Source: Parietichytrium sp. I65-24A (Eukaryota > Sar > Bigyra > Thraustochytrida > Thraustochytriidae). Taken from it: a stretch of 64,000 nucleotides of DNA. This document shows positions 10,296 through 20,112 of the stretch, one piece after another (within the stretch, counting starts at the first letter, position 1; each line of letters opens with the position of its first letter). The notes below the pieces were generated by a model. It was not told the DNA's origin, did not search any database, and was given only the letters and a program-made list of their open reading frames with translations. Where the stretch lies: positions 434,001-498,000 of the forward strand of contig BLSF01000009.1 in assembly GCA_012862575.1 (NCBI GenBank), read 5' to 3'. Position numbers and translations under genes: made by a program.

Positions 10296-11611
10296 GAGCT
10301 CAATAAAATCTCGTTACGCACAGGCGTAATGCGACCGTTAGGATCCACGACGGACACCATCGCCACCATTCTCTAATATTCGCTCTTATTGTAGGCTCCC
10401 CTAGACTGCGGTTGAGAGTGGCACTATGTAACTGCGTTGCGATCACAGTAGCAACTCAGACGATTGAAGGCGAATCAATTCACAAGGTGAGAACGGTGAG
10501 AGAGGACAGGAACGAGAGCTTGAGAGGTTTGTGAGGCATTCTTCGCCACTAAAGTACTATTGCAAGTAGTACTGCTCCGAATTTCATCTGATTCTGAAAT
10601 TCGAAGGACTCGGGGCACACGCACACCTACGGGAAAAGTTGACACTGTGAGAAGTGAGGAAGTATCTTTGGAGCTGCGTGTGTGGAGCTCCTATAGCTGA
10701 AGTCTAACGTAACTGCTAAACACTCGCGTCCGTCTGAGCGCCATACTAGTCCCCTCCTAACCATTCCACTAGAGTATTGCTTCATTATAGTGAAAACTGG
10801 CTAAAGTGCGTTGGTGATGATGCACCATGGCGAGAGGACTTGATGAAGAAGAACGAAATGGGTTCATAACGGGAGACATAGCGAGGTGCGTAGGTTAGAT
10901 TTCGTAGACATTTATTCTCTGCGACGCCAGTGTGCGTTTTTCTAGCGGCCAAAATGCCAATGACATTGGGGTCAAGGTACATTTCGCAGTGCAGAAAGTT
11001 CAGAGACACAACTCAGAATCAGAAATTCAGATTTCAGGATTCGCAGAACAGATGCTTTGATCAAGAGGGAAATGCAGAGCCCTGACACAGACACTGTGAA
11101 TTCCCGAGTGACAGGAGGAACATCGAGCTAAACATTTGAATGGCGGCCCACTCGGCGCACTCGCTGTGGACGGATGTTCATCCACGTGTCCATCCACACA
11201 ACTCGACAAGCATGAGTATCAGCGCCGGGCGATGGGAGCACAGCACGAAAGGCAGAAGAAAAAAAAGGAAAAGAGGAGGAGAGCGATGGAAGGATCAGCT
11301 TCCTCATCCCAAGTTGACAAGATTGACAAGGTTGAGTGTGCGCAGATGTGGCATGCACTTTGAGCGAGCATTCCGAACGCCACAACGCGCAATAGTCTCC
11401 CATGGGAATTCCTTTACGAACCGACAAGGCCAGTCGCCCACGTCGCCCATCGAGCATCACTCTCGCCGAGGGTGAGTGAGTCAGTGAGTGAGTCCTCAGT
11501 CCTCACAGTCAGTTCACGCTTCTGGGAATGCAACGCTTGGCTGGCTCTTCGCACCGTCTCGGAGCTCTCATGACCGCTGCAGGCGCGGAGGGACCCTCCC
11601 AATTCTCAATG

Positions 11612-11653
11612 CAGAATTCAGAATTCAGAATTCAGAATTCAGAATTCAGAATT
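11612..11653. repeat. Six tandem copies of the 7-mer CAGAATT
   Basis: Six perfect copies (42 bp) of CAGAATT sit in tandem, so EcoRI-type GAATTC sites recur every 7 bp. Single or double copies of the same motif, in either orientation, appear in other intergenic regions (for example near 19687, 32507, 32601 and 55262). Confidence 0.9.
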
Positions 11654-12923
11654 GAGAAAACAGTGCTCCTTCCAATTGTTTCTAACGACATGAAGGCAAT
11701 CTAATTTCTAAATTCTACATTTCTTCTCATTTTCGTTTGTGACGTAATTTTGATGAATGGTTGGCTCGGAAGCGGTGACGCGTTTTGTGTGCTTCCTTTT
11801 TAGAAACAAGTGTAAAATCAACAACCAAGTTCAACTTCTCAACTTCAAGTTGGTAGTCTCTACAACGGTAAATTTCGGAAGAGTAGAAAAGGCACGCCTC
11901 TGATAAAAAACGAAAGGTCTGCCGCTTCAGGTACTAGCTAGCTGCATTGCGGTCAACTGGCGATGGTCAGTTGGTGTTGAGAAGCTGGTTTTCATTGTCG
12001 AAATGGTCGGTTCCGCATTATTGATAGGTAGAGGAAACCATCGTCGATCACAAGAGCCGTGGCTGGAGTTCAGAAAAACGTGTTCAGACAGCGCGCGTTG
12101 CACCTCGGACCAGCGGTAGAACTCCGCACTCTTGGTTCCAAGCGAAACTATGCGAAACCATGCGAAACCGGTTGACGAACGCATGTTCACTCTGACTAAT
12201 TTGGAGTAATCTCAGACAGTGAGTTAGATGCGAGCATGGGGGGAGGTGGGTTCCCTAACCGCAAGTCTTGCTGGGGCCGGATAGGCCGGATGTTGCAAAG
12301 CAGTTAGACCCTTGCCTACAGTGCCCCACCGCTATGGCAGGGTCTACCTATGACTACCACTGCTCGCTATCGTTTCGCTTTTGCTGGAACTATAGGAAAT
12401 GTGTAAACGCTTCTAACAGTGGGAACTAGCGTCCATTGTGTGGTGACTTCAATTTGAGCGAGACAATGTTCGATCGATAACTTGGACAGTCAGTTCGAAA
12501 CCCGAGCCTGTGAGATCCCGGAGATTTGGTCCTTGGCAGTCTTCGTGACTTCGTGTCTTCGTGTCTTCGTCTGAAAAGCTGAAGCTGCTCCTAGTCTCAG
12601 AGATTCTCAGAGGCTCGAGCAGCAGCAAGCGGCTCGAACGTAAAGAAGAAGTAGAAGAGGTAGACCATGGTAGACCCAAGTGAACGAGTCATGAGGAGCC
12701 AAGCATTTAGTGTAGCGAGAAGAGTTGGCAGAGACCTAGCGCTTTTGGAGCTGCAGAGCGTCTTTGGAGGGCGAAGACCCCCTGAAAGTGCACTTGTTAC
12801 TCTTTCAACTCGATTGAAAGGGAACGCTCAGAGCTGTGTTCAAGCAGGGACAAGCGAGCGGTACTAAGGCACCGGGTACCGCGGAAGGAGGGAACAGGAA
12901 GGCAGAGCGGCAAATCAGACGAC

Positions 12924-14897
12924 ATGGCCCCGCTACTTGTGCGCGCCGCAAGGTTCTTGGCGCCTCACACCGTCAAGGGTCGAACTTTCGCTACCAAGGT
13001 GCAAAGCGCGTTCGGGTCGCAAGCAGAAAAGTTTGTGGAAAAGTACCAGGCGAACAAGTCGCCTGCTTTCGCGGTAATCAAAGTTGGCGGAGATGTGGTC
13101 GAGTACGAGCTCGAGCAGCTTGCGGAGACTTGCAAGGCTCTACAGGATTTGAACTTGTCTTCGGTGGTCATCCATGGAGGTGGTCCACAGATGAACGACG
13201 AGCTCAAGAGACAGGGCGTCGAGCCAACATACATCCGCGGCTCTCGCGTCACTGACGCTCCGACTCTTGCAATTGCAGAGCGCATCTTCAAAGAGCTCAA
13301 CGGCCGTGTCGTGGACGCCTTCACAAAGGCGGGCATCAAAAGCAAGGGTCTCTCCAGCGGCATCTTCCAGGCCGAGATTGAGCAACCAGAGATGGGCTTC
13401 GTCGGGGACGTCAAAGAAGTCAACGCCGGGCCAGTCCTTGAAGCTCTTTCGAACGGCCAAGTTCCAGTCCTTACGTCTTTGGGCTTTTCGAAAGAAGGCC
13501 AAACCCTCAATGTCAATGCCGACGTGGCTGCAAAGGAACTCGTGCTCAAGCTGCAACCTATGCGCGTGCTATTTGCATCTTCCAAGAATGGTTGGGTCGA
13601 CGATGATACTAAAAAAATTGTGCCTTTGATTGAGATGGAGAAAGACTACTTGCGTCTCGCTTCGTTGGACTACACCGGCCGCCAAGGAACGCTTCTCAAA
13701 CTGAACGAGATCAAGGTAATTCTAGATGGCATCCCCAAATCTAGCTCTGTGACCATCTGTGGCGCTTCTGATATGCTCAAAGCGCTGTTCACAGAAGAGG
13801 GTTCGGGCACCCTCTTGTGCGAGAGCAAGTCCGCCCTTGGCTCTGGATCGCCTGCTGTCCACGTCGCCCCTAAAAAGGACGAGAAGCTAAACGTGGGCCT
13901 CCTTGGTGCACGTGGCTTCGTAGGCGGAGAGTTCATGGAGTTGCTGTGCCGTCACCCAAATATGAAGCTCACAGTCGCGAGCTCTCGCGCGCTCGCCGGC
14001 CAAAAGGTGCAGGACGTGTTCAAGCTTAGCGACGAGAAGGCCGCTACGGCGCTTGCCCCTGGTGTCGAGTTCCGCGCTGTCGAGCCGGATGACTTCGCCA
14101 CCGACGAGGCCTCGCAAGATGTGGACGTGTGGGTCCTCGCACTCCCGAACGGCCTAGCTCCCCGCTTTGTCGAGAAGCTCGATAAACTCAAGAAGAGGTC
14201 CGTGATGATCGATCTTGGAGCTGACTACCGCTTTGATAGTTCTTGGGTGTACGGACTCCCTGAGCGCCATGGTGCCCGCGAAACACTTCGTGGTGCGACC
14301 CGCATCTCCAACCCAGGCTGCTATGCGACTGGCCTTCAGACTGCTCTCATGCCAATCTTGCAACCTATGAAAGACTCCCCACTCGCCCTCAAGCAAGGAA
14401 CCGTTCCTGCAACTTTTGGCATCTCTGGGTACTCCGGCGCTGGAACGACCCCTTCGGACAAGAACGACCCAAAGATGCTCAAAGACAACATCCTCCCGTA
14501 CTCTCTTGTTAATCATATGCACGAGCGCGAGTGTACCCGCCACTTGGGAATGCAAGTTGCTTTTATGCCTCATGTAGCTCAGTGGTTCCAAGGTATTCAC
14601 CTCACAACCACTTGCTACCTTGCCAACCCAGTCAGCGCTGAGACTGTATTGGCAGAGTTCGAGCGATACTATGCAGGCGAGAATCTCGTCAGGGTTTCTG
14701 CGGCAGCCCCAACCGTCCAGTCCAACATGTACAAACACCACGTCTCGGTTGGCGGCTTCACCGTTGATCCAAAAACTGGTCGACTGGTCATCATCTCTAC
14801 CATCGACAACTTGTTGAAGGGCGCTGCATCTCAGGCTATGCAAAACCTCAACATTGCGCTCGGCTTTGAGGAGTTCAAATCCATTCCTATGGAGTAG
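12924..14897 (+). CDS. ARG5,6: Fused N-acetylglutamate kinase / N-acetyl-gamma-glutamyl-phosphate reductase, mitochondrial
   Basis: This 657-residue bifunctional protein catalyses steps 2 and 3 of arginine (ornithine) synthesis. Residues 1-30 (Ala/Arg/Lys-rich, no acids before E35) look like a mitochondrial presequence. The kinase (about 45-302) has KVGGDVV at 53-59, VVIHGGGPQM at 81-90 and the NVNADVAAKE substrate/nucleotide region near 196-205. The reductase (about 322-657) has a Rossmann start GLLGARGFVGGE and catalytic C466 in SNPGCYATG. Only about 18 residues link the two. Fungal ARG5,6 proteins carry an additional ~150-residue acetyltransferase-like (DUF619) domain between the modules, and that is absent here. 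Fungal precursors are cleaved into two enzymes in the matrix; whether this one is cannot be read from sequence. Confidence 0.95.
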   Translation: MAPLLVRAARFLAPHTVKGRTFATKVQSAFGSQAEKFVEKYQANKSPAFAVIKVGGDVVEYELEQLAETCKALQDLNLSSVVIHGGGPQMNDELKRQGVEPTYIRGSRVTDAPTLAIAERIFKELNGRVVDAFTKAGIKSKGLSSGIFQAEIEQPEMGFVGDVKEVNAGPVLEALSNGQVPVLTSLGFSKEGQTLNVNADVAAKELVLKLQPMRVLFASSKNGWVDDDTKKIVPLIEMEKDYLRLASLDYTGRQGTLLKLNEIKVILDGIPKSSSVTICGASDMLKALFTEEGSGTLLCESKSALGSGSPAVHVAPKKDEKLNVGLLGARGFVGGEFMELLCRHPNMKLTVASSRALAGQKVQDVFKLSDEKAATALAPGVEFRAVEPDDFATDEASQDVDVWVLALPNGLAPRFVEKLDKLKKRSVMIDLGADYRFDSSWVYGLPERHGARETLRGATRISNPGCYATGLQTALMPILQPMKDSPLALKQGTVPATFGISGYSGAGTTPSDKNDPKMLKDNILPYSLVNHMHERECTRHLGMQVAFMPHVAQWFQGIHLTTTCYLANPVSAETVLAEFERYYAGENLVRVSAAAPTVQSNMYKHHVSVGGFTVDPKTGRLVIISTIDNLLKGAASQAMQNLNIALGFEEFKSIPME

Positions 14898-15282
14898 GGG
14901 CTTCAATCTTGATTCACGATTGTCCGAATCCACGAAATCGTTTATCGCCTCGCTGCTGCTGCAATCCTTGGGAACTGCTGGTGATAAAAACATTTTCTGA
15001 TTCTGTTCTAAACCCCAAGATTCAAACTCTAAAGCTAGCACCTTTGCCTCCCTTTCCCCGTTTGTTTCCGCTGCATTGTCGGTTTTCTGTGTACATCTGC
15101 AAGCCTTTTCTCTTGCGCGATCAATCATATAGAGCCCGCCTATCTGCTACTACGTGGGCATACGCCCTTATCAGGAGGATTCCGCCCACGCTCGCTCGCA
15201 CGCACGCACACGATAACAACGAAGAGAGAGTCCTCGCTCTCCGCAAGAGTGCAAGGGCGCCCCTACTGCATCCCACCGGGGC

Positions 15283-15318
<36 letters not shown>

Positions 15319-15514
15319 GCTGTCTGTGCGTGTCTGAGCGCGCAATCGACAAAAGCTCGCCTCACCTTGTGCGCCAAAACTTCACTTCTCGGCTAGGCGA
15401 TCGTTGCTCCGTTCACTCCGTTCTTTCGTTTGCTCGTCGAGTATCCAGTCCCCTGCGGCAGCAGGAGCAAGAGCATTGGCAGCGCGGGAGCCGCACGCCG
15501 GAGCGCGGCTGGCC
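14898..15514. other. Intergenic region / 5' leader of the USP gene
   Basis: This contains the 3' end of the arginine gene and the leader of the deubiquitinase gene, including a (CT)14 tract at 15287-15314. The first 111 bp after 15404 are open in the USP frame and could be translated if the upstream ATG is used. No separate gene is seen. Confidence 0.55.
15287..15314 (+). repeat. (CT)14 microsatellite in USP leader
   Basis: Fourteen CT dinucleotides lie about 90 bp upstream of the first in-frame ATG (15404) and 200 bp upstream of the preferred ATG (15515). Confidence 0.9.
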
Positions 15515-18229
15515 ATGGGCGACAAGTCTTCCGGGGGCGAGCGGCCTCGGGAAGACACTGTCGGCGGGAGAGACACGAAAGGCACGAGAGACGCTAAATG
15601 CGATAAAGACGGAGAACGGGCGCTGGACCCTGCGCTCGGGACCGTGGACCTTGACGGCGCGCTAGCGGGGCAGGTGCGCGTTTGGCAAGGGCAACTGTCG
15701 TGGGTGCCATCCATCGCCGTGGGACTGGCGAATCTGGGGAACACGTGCTACCTGAACGCAACGGCGCAGGCGCTGTTTCACTGCAGACCGCTGGTGGCTT
15801 TCTTCTCGTTCAACTGGCCAAGCACCGCGCCACAGGAGTATGTGGTGGTGGACTCGAATAGGAACAGACTGACGTCGGACTTTGCCGAGCTGGTGCGCAG
15901 TGTGTGGCAGTCTGGAGTCAGCAGCCAGCGAATTGCTGGAGCACCAGGCGCAGGGCCACAACGCTTTAACAAATATGTAAACCCGATCGCTCTAGTAAAA
16001 GGCGTCATCCGAGCCGTCCCTGCTTTTTCAGAAAACGGGCAGCAGGACGCGCAAGAGACGCTCGTGTATCTACTCAATTGCCTGCACGACGAGCTAGCAG
16101 TGGCGATTCCGCCGGAAAACCACCCTGCTCGACGAATATTGACGATTCTTTCGAACGAGCAAAGGCAGTGGACCTTGCGGGCCAAGATGATGGGAGGTTG
16201 TGCTAACTCTCAATCTTCACCTTTGCAGGGACTTCCTCCCGTTCCTCCCAGCGGCCAAAGTGCAGAGTATTCGACTGGCCAAAAGGGGAGGAGAAAGAGC
16301 CGCATTCGCACCGCAAAGTTTCGATTGCGCACCAGATCCAACTCGAGTAAAGGCTCTCGACCCCCTGCGATAAGTCTCTCTAGCGACCTGGACCCAAACG
16401 ACGATGACGGCGTATCGTCATGCTCCCCTTCCCCGACTCCGCCACTCCCCATGCACTCCGGCCTGGGGAGGGATGACCCAAAATCTGCAAATGGAGAAGA
16501 AGATCTCTTTGAAGCCGATGACGCGGACTACGAGGATGGTGGGCCAAGTAGCGCGAGAGATGGTGAGATGGCACAATCTGGTCGCAAAGACTCTGTTTCC
16601 CAGCGGCAGCAGCAACAGCAATCCGAACCCGAGCAATCATTTCGCCAACTTTCTGCCCCATACATGCAAAGCATTATATCGGACTGTTTTCTCACTCTCC
16701 TGGTGCAGACCGTTACTTGCAAACGGTGCAGTTACAAGAGTTTTACGCTGGAGGAATTTCTCGAGATCTCATTAGCGCTTCCTTCCAAAGTGCAGATTAA
16801 AGAGTTACGCAGGCTTGCGGAAGAGGAGGCGAATCAAGCTGCTGCTGTCTCCAGCCAACCGAATCTTGGTGTAAGCCAGACACCAATGACCCGAGAGCGA
16901 GCTGGGTCGGGCTCCTCATTTTTTTCATCGGCGTTCAAGACCTTCAAGTCCATGGTGGGTTTGGACAGCTCGTCGCTTAGTCTGCGAGAATGCTTGCTTG
17001 CTTTCTTTGTGCCCGAACAACTTGTCGGCGAAGATCAATACCACTGTGAAAAGTGCAATTCTAAGCAAGATGCGGAAAAGTCGCACTCATTTGCTCATCT
17101 TCCCGAGATCTTATCCTTGAACCTCAAGAGATTCAACAACAGCAGTGGTATGTCATGGTCATCGCTAAATTCGTCGAAAAATAGCACGCCTGTAACATAC
17201 CCGTTAGTAGACCTTGATTTGACCGAGTTCTTCTACCAGGGCTCCGAGCTTCCTGACGACGCGCGTTATGCCCCCTCGGAGAGACACCTTTACGACCTGT
17301 TCGCTGTGGTTAAGCATACCGGAGGGATCAACAACGGGCACTATATTGGGTTGTGTAAGAACCCTGAAAGTGAGCGGTGGTACGAGTACGATGATGACTT
17401 GTGCACCGAAGTGGATGAATCTGCAGTTCAGACCACGGATGCGTACATCTTGTTCTACCGTAAAAAACCTACTTTTGAACACGAAAGGAGGAAACGGCTC
17501 CTGGCCGCGGCTTTGCGCGAGCAAAAGTCCTTAATCAATCAACTGGAAGAGCGTAAACAGCCCCTGGAGGACGCCATTGATCATTATATTTCAACCTACT
17601 GGACTTTGAAGTGGGATACTGTGGTGGAACCCGGTGTCTGCGGGGCATTTGATCTCGCATGTGAGCATGGGAAAATAGTACCCGTGGTACAGCGCGACCT
17701 GCAGCATCGCCTATTCCGGGTGTCCGAGGGGGTGTACAAAACGATTGAGGCAAATTATGGCTGCGGTAGTCCAATTCGTGAAATAGTAATTTGCCCACAA
17801 TGCTCCGCGAAGCAAAACGAGATGGAGAAATTGCGTGAGGAGGAGCAAAACGCTATCGCAGAGTTGACAAGGGAAAGCAAATCCAAGTCATTCTTGATTC
17901 ATAAAACCTGGGTAAAGAATTGGATGGGGTTTGTGAAAAACAACAGCCACAAGTGCGGGAGGGGAACATGGCTTGGAACGCTACCGCCGGGCCCCATAAC
18001 AAACGATCAGCTGCTTGAGAAGGATGGAGTCACTCCCAAGAAAAGCCGGAAAAGAGACATTGATTATATTGCTGTGTCACAAAATGTGTGGGAATTTTTT
18101 TTGGAGCGCTATGGAGGAGGTCCTGCGCTTTATTCCCCAGCACAGGAACTTTATGCACTTCAGCCCATCCCTCGGCGTCCCTTGGATCCTGGGCAGCTTT
18201 CTATGAAATCTTCAGAAGAGGATCTGTAG
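15404..18229 (+). CDS. Ubiquitin-specific protease with C-terminal DUSP domain (USP20/33/48-like)
   Basis: The long frame encodes 941 residues from ATG 15404. A better-context ATG at 15515 gives 904 residues starting MGDKSSGG, and I prefer it because the first 37 residues are Ala/Arg-rich leader-like sequence. The USP Cys box GLANLGNTCYLN has nucleophile C115 (long numbering). The His box is HTGGINNGHYIG, followed by WYEYDDD. Zinc-binding pairs TCKRC and YHCEKC mark the fingers. A disordered Ser/Asp-rich insert (about 275-415) lies between the Cys box and the fingers. The last ~230 residues, including CEHGKIVP, KTWVKNWMGFV, PGPITNDQLL and WEFFLERYGGGP, look like a DUSP domain. USP20/33 have an N-terminal ZnF-UBP, absent here, so a USP48-like or lineage-specific arrangement is possible. 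Substrates are unknown. Confidence 0.88.
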   Translation: MLRSLRSFVCSSSIQSPAAAGARALAAREPHAGARLAMGDKSSGGERPREDTVGGRDTKGTRDAKCDKDGERALDPALGTVDLDGALAGQVRVWQGQLSWVPSIAVGLANLGNTCYLNATAQALFHCRPLVAFFSFNWPSTAPQEYVVVDSNRNRLTSDFAELVRSVWQSGVSSQRIAGAPGAGPQRFNKYVNPIALVKGVIRAVPAFSENGQQDAQETLVYLLNCLHDELAVAIPPENHPARRILTILSNEQRQWTLRAKMMGGCANSQSSPLQGLPPVPPSGQSAEYSTGQKGRRKSRIRTAKFRLRTRSNSSKGSRPPAISLSSDLDPNDDDGVSSCSPSPTPPLPMHSGLGRDDPKSANGEEDLFEADDADYEDGGPSSARDGEMAQSGRKDSVSQRQQQQQSEPEQSFRQLSAPYMQSIISDCFLTLLVQTVTCKRCSYKSFTLEEFLEISLALPSKVQIKELRRLAEEEANQAAAVSSQPNLGVSQTPMTRERAGSGSSFFSSAFKTFKSMVGLDSSSLSLRECLLAFFVPEQLVGEDQYHCEKCNSKQDAEKSHSFAHLPEILSLNLKRFNNSSGMSWSSLNSSKNSTPVTYPLVDLDLTEFFYQGSELPDDARYAPSERHLYDLFAVVKHTGGINNGHYIGLCKNPESERWYEYDDDLCTEVDESAVQTTDAYILFYRKKPTFEHERRKRLLAAALREQKSLINQLEERKQPLEDAIDHYISTYWTLKWDTVVEPGVCGAFDLACEHGKIVPVVQRDLQHRLFRVSEGVYKTIEANYGCGSPIREIVICPQCSAKQNEMEKLREEEQNAIAELTRESKSKSFLIHKTWVKNWMGFVKNNSHKCGRGTWLGTLPPGPITNDQLLEKDGVTPKKSRKRDIDYIAVSQNVWEFFLERYGGGPALYSPAQELYALQPIPRRPLDPGQLSMKSSEEDL

Positions 18230-18685
18230 TTGTAAAAATTGAGTAACCCCCCTTTGAAATGCAAAGCACGCTTTTTCGAGCTTGGCTTTAGGCTGAAAAA
18301 AAAAAGGTGCTCTATGTGCTTTCTCTGTTTCTTCGGCCTCTCTGGTTATTCTTCAGTAGATACCTATTTGCCAGGCAAATTTGTCCGAGCCAGAATAAAA
18401 AATTATTTACATCGCCGAATTTGGGGCTCCACAACATTGCTCCCGCATTTGTTCCGAATTTTATCGGCTAGCTCCCCGCATGAAAGTCTTCATTAGGTCT
18501 GCAAGTGAGCTCACGTGTGGACCACCGCAAGACAGAAAAAAATCAAAGATGATAAACCAATTTTATGCAATAGCTTATAGCTTTCAATCTGTCACACATT
18601 TCAAATGCAGATTACCTCTGCCCCGCCTCTGATCACCGTCGCAGTCCGCTTCTCCGTGTTTGCTTTGTCCTGAAAGAGGAGCGCG
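18230..18685. other. Convergent intergenic region
   Basis: This is the 3' space between the USP gene and the bS6m gene. It is AT-richer than its surroundings. No gene, repeat or structured signal is evident. Confidence 0.5.
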
Positions 18686-19024
18686 TTAGTTGACCCTATC
18701 ACTGTACTTGATGCGAGGCAGCGTTTCTCTGGCCTTCAGTGTGGTATGCCTCAGAAGACGCTCGTCGTTTCTCAGCTCGGCCGTGAGTTTTTCCAGCGTC
18801 TGTGGATGCGAAAAAAACTCGAAGGTGACCATATGGGTCTTGTCGTATCTAGTCGGGTCACCCTTGGTGTGGAATTCGTACGCCATCTCCCTCAGCCCGT
18901 TGTTCTTTACGTCGCGAACTATGCAGCCGTTCTCTAGCATCGTATTTACGTACTTTTTCACGAACGAGAGCAGGTGCTTCTCTGCCGCCTTCGGCTTGAG
19001 CGAGCACATAAGCACGTAAGCCAT
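18686..19024 (-). CDS. MRPS6: Mitochondrial small-subunit ribosomal protein bS6m
   Basis: This 112-residue protein starts MAYVLMCSLKPKAAEK. The GCIVRDVKNNGLREMAYEF segment matches the family pattern GxIVRDxxNxGxRxxxY, and a second half FEFFSHPQTLEKLTAEL follows. It is a primary 16S-type rRNA-binding protein of the mitoribosomal small subunit. The start is set at the ATG at 19022-19024; upstream in-frame sequence lacks an ATG. There is no long presequence, as is common for bS6m. It ends RIKYSDRVN before a stop. The next 25 nt downstream resemble a tiny intron, but I rejected that (see rejected list). Confidence 0.88.
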   Translation of the reverse strand: MAYVLMCSLKPKAAEKHLLSFVKKYVNTMLENGCIVRDVKNNGLREMAYEFHTKGDPTRYDKTHMVTFEFFSHPQTLEKLTAELRNDERLLRHTTLKARETLPRIKYSDRVN

Positions 19025-19439
19025 TCTGCGATTCTCTCCGCACTCTACCGATAACACACTCCTAATATCGCGCGTCTAGCTCTCTTTCGCAAAGTCTTGC
19101 ACGCCACGCGCGTCTCCTACTTGTCCCTTGTCCCCTATCCGCTATCCACTGCCTCGTCTCTTGTTTCTTTCCTTCGCGCTCTACGCACTCCGCATATCTC
19201 CGCATCCACTACGCACCAGTGCCACCACTCCTCCCTCCTCTACCACCTCTAACAACGTCTATCAACATCTACCACTGTCATCGACACCCGAGGCAAATCA
19301 AGGTCTCGTGATGTCGCGTGACGTGCATTCGGGGGATGTAACGGATGATACACGTCACAGGGAGGCCTATGTAACTCATGTGACTCGAGCCACCAGGTGT
19401 GGTGAGGAAGAATTCGCTATTCATCGCTTTTGGTTGTTT

Positions 19440-19449
19440 GTACCGGTAC
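19440..19449. promoter_or_regulatory. GTACCGGTAC palindrome, upstream of bS6m and the 20113 gene
   Basis: Perfect 10-bp palindrome in a divergent intergenic region. One of four perfect copies in the window, all upstream of genes. Confidence 0.5.
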
Positions 19450-19740
19450 AGACGTCTCTAGTAGGGACTAGAAGCGGTTGTTTGGCAGGGGTAGGTACTA
19501 TCTACACTACCCTCTGTACTCGCTCAGGAGTCAGTACCTTAACACTCTAGCTAGTAGAGTGCGTGCCAGTACGGTAGAGTAGTCCTTTGGCTGATAGTGA
19601 GCACCGATACTGAGTAAGTTACTCTAGAACGTACTCCTTTGATCAATCGATCGATTTGACTGGGATGGAACATACATGTTACTAAACTGAATTCTGAACT
19701 GAAAAAAACTGTGAAACCGCAGAAAAGTAGGGAGGGCCAC

Positions 19741-20016
19741 ATGGGATGCGGGAAAGTTACAGGTTACAGGGTTCAGGATACAGGATCGAAAACGCCGTAC
19801 AAGAGAGTGCACGAACACACGCGGGGCGTACCGGAACACCGCGTCACGATAGACGACCTTGGGCTTGCCTTTCCGTTGCACAAGTTGGAGCGGGAACAAT
19901 CGGGCATACTATCAGGACGCCGGAAGGGTCTGAGCCCCTTTTACACTGAAAGGGGGGGTGTTCATGTCTGCGAAGGTGGCGCAGATATCTGTTCGAGCAG
20001 AGCGTCACCTTCATAA
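19741..20016 (+). CDS. Doubtful small ORF with MGCGK N-terminus
   Basis: An ATG at 19741 opens 91 codons starting MGCGKVTGYR, a pattern compatible with N-myristoylation plus palmitoylation. A GTAAGT donor at 19614 and a plausible acceptor just upstream could form a 5'-UTR intron. Against it, the opposite strand is also open over much of this stretch, composition is not clearly protein-like, and I recognise no family. It could be chance. Confidence 0.22.
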   Translation: MGCGKVTGYRVQDTGSKTPYKRVHEHTRGVPEHRVTIDDLGLAFPLHKLEREQSGILSGRRKGLSPFYTERGGVHVCEGGADICSSRASPS

Positions 20017-20112
20017 GCTTCTTCTGAGCGTTTTGGGACATTATCGGCGGGCCTGGATTTCAATCGTACTCGCCCAACGTCCCTAATTTAAGTATTTGGA
20101 AAACGTTAGACT

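Larger units (their letters stand above)
9528..12923. other. 3.4-kb intergenic region between divergent arginine genes
   Basis: No supportable gene is visible. The region is dense in simple repeats: GA/GAGT at 9744-9770, a pyrimidine tract at 9821-9859, GACA at 10028-10050, ATTC/ACTC at 10138-10172, AAAG/ACAG at 10256-10295, and six copies of CAGAATT at 11612-11653. A TTCGTGTC-like direct repeat lies near 12540-12572. It separates the CPS gene (-) from the ARG5,6-type gene (+), so it must hold both promoters. A short open frame at 12667-12867 is unconvincing. Confidence 0.6.
19025..20112. other. Intergenic region with a possible small ORF
   Basis: This divergent region separates bS6m (-) from the gene at 20113 (+). 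A perfect GTACCGGTAC palindrome lies at 19440-19449, and CTGAATTCTGAA at 19687-19698. A GTAAGT at 19614 and a candidate acceptor near 19720 precede a possible 91-residue frame (listed separately). Other open frames here look random. Confidence 0.5.

Noticed and set aside
14154-15128. 324-codon antisense frame overlapping the ARG5,6-type gene
   Set aside because: Most of it is opposite the reductase domain, and the sequence has no family-like features.
18662-18693. Possible 25-nt intron at the end of bS6m, extending the protein by ~22 residues
   Set aside because: A CTAAC and a CTTTCAG are present and the next frame is open. But the donor would be GTCAAC, and 25 nt is far below the 70-237 nt seen here.
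19128-19550. 140-codon frame upstream of the 20113 gene
   Set aside because: Ser/Thr/Pro-rich translation of a pyrimidine-rich stretch; no conserved pattern.
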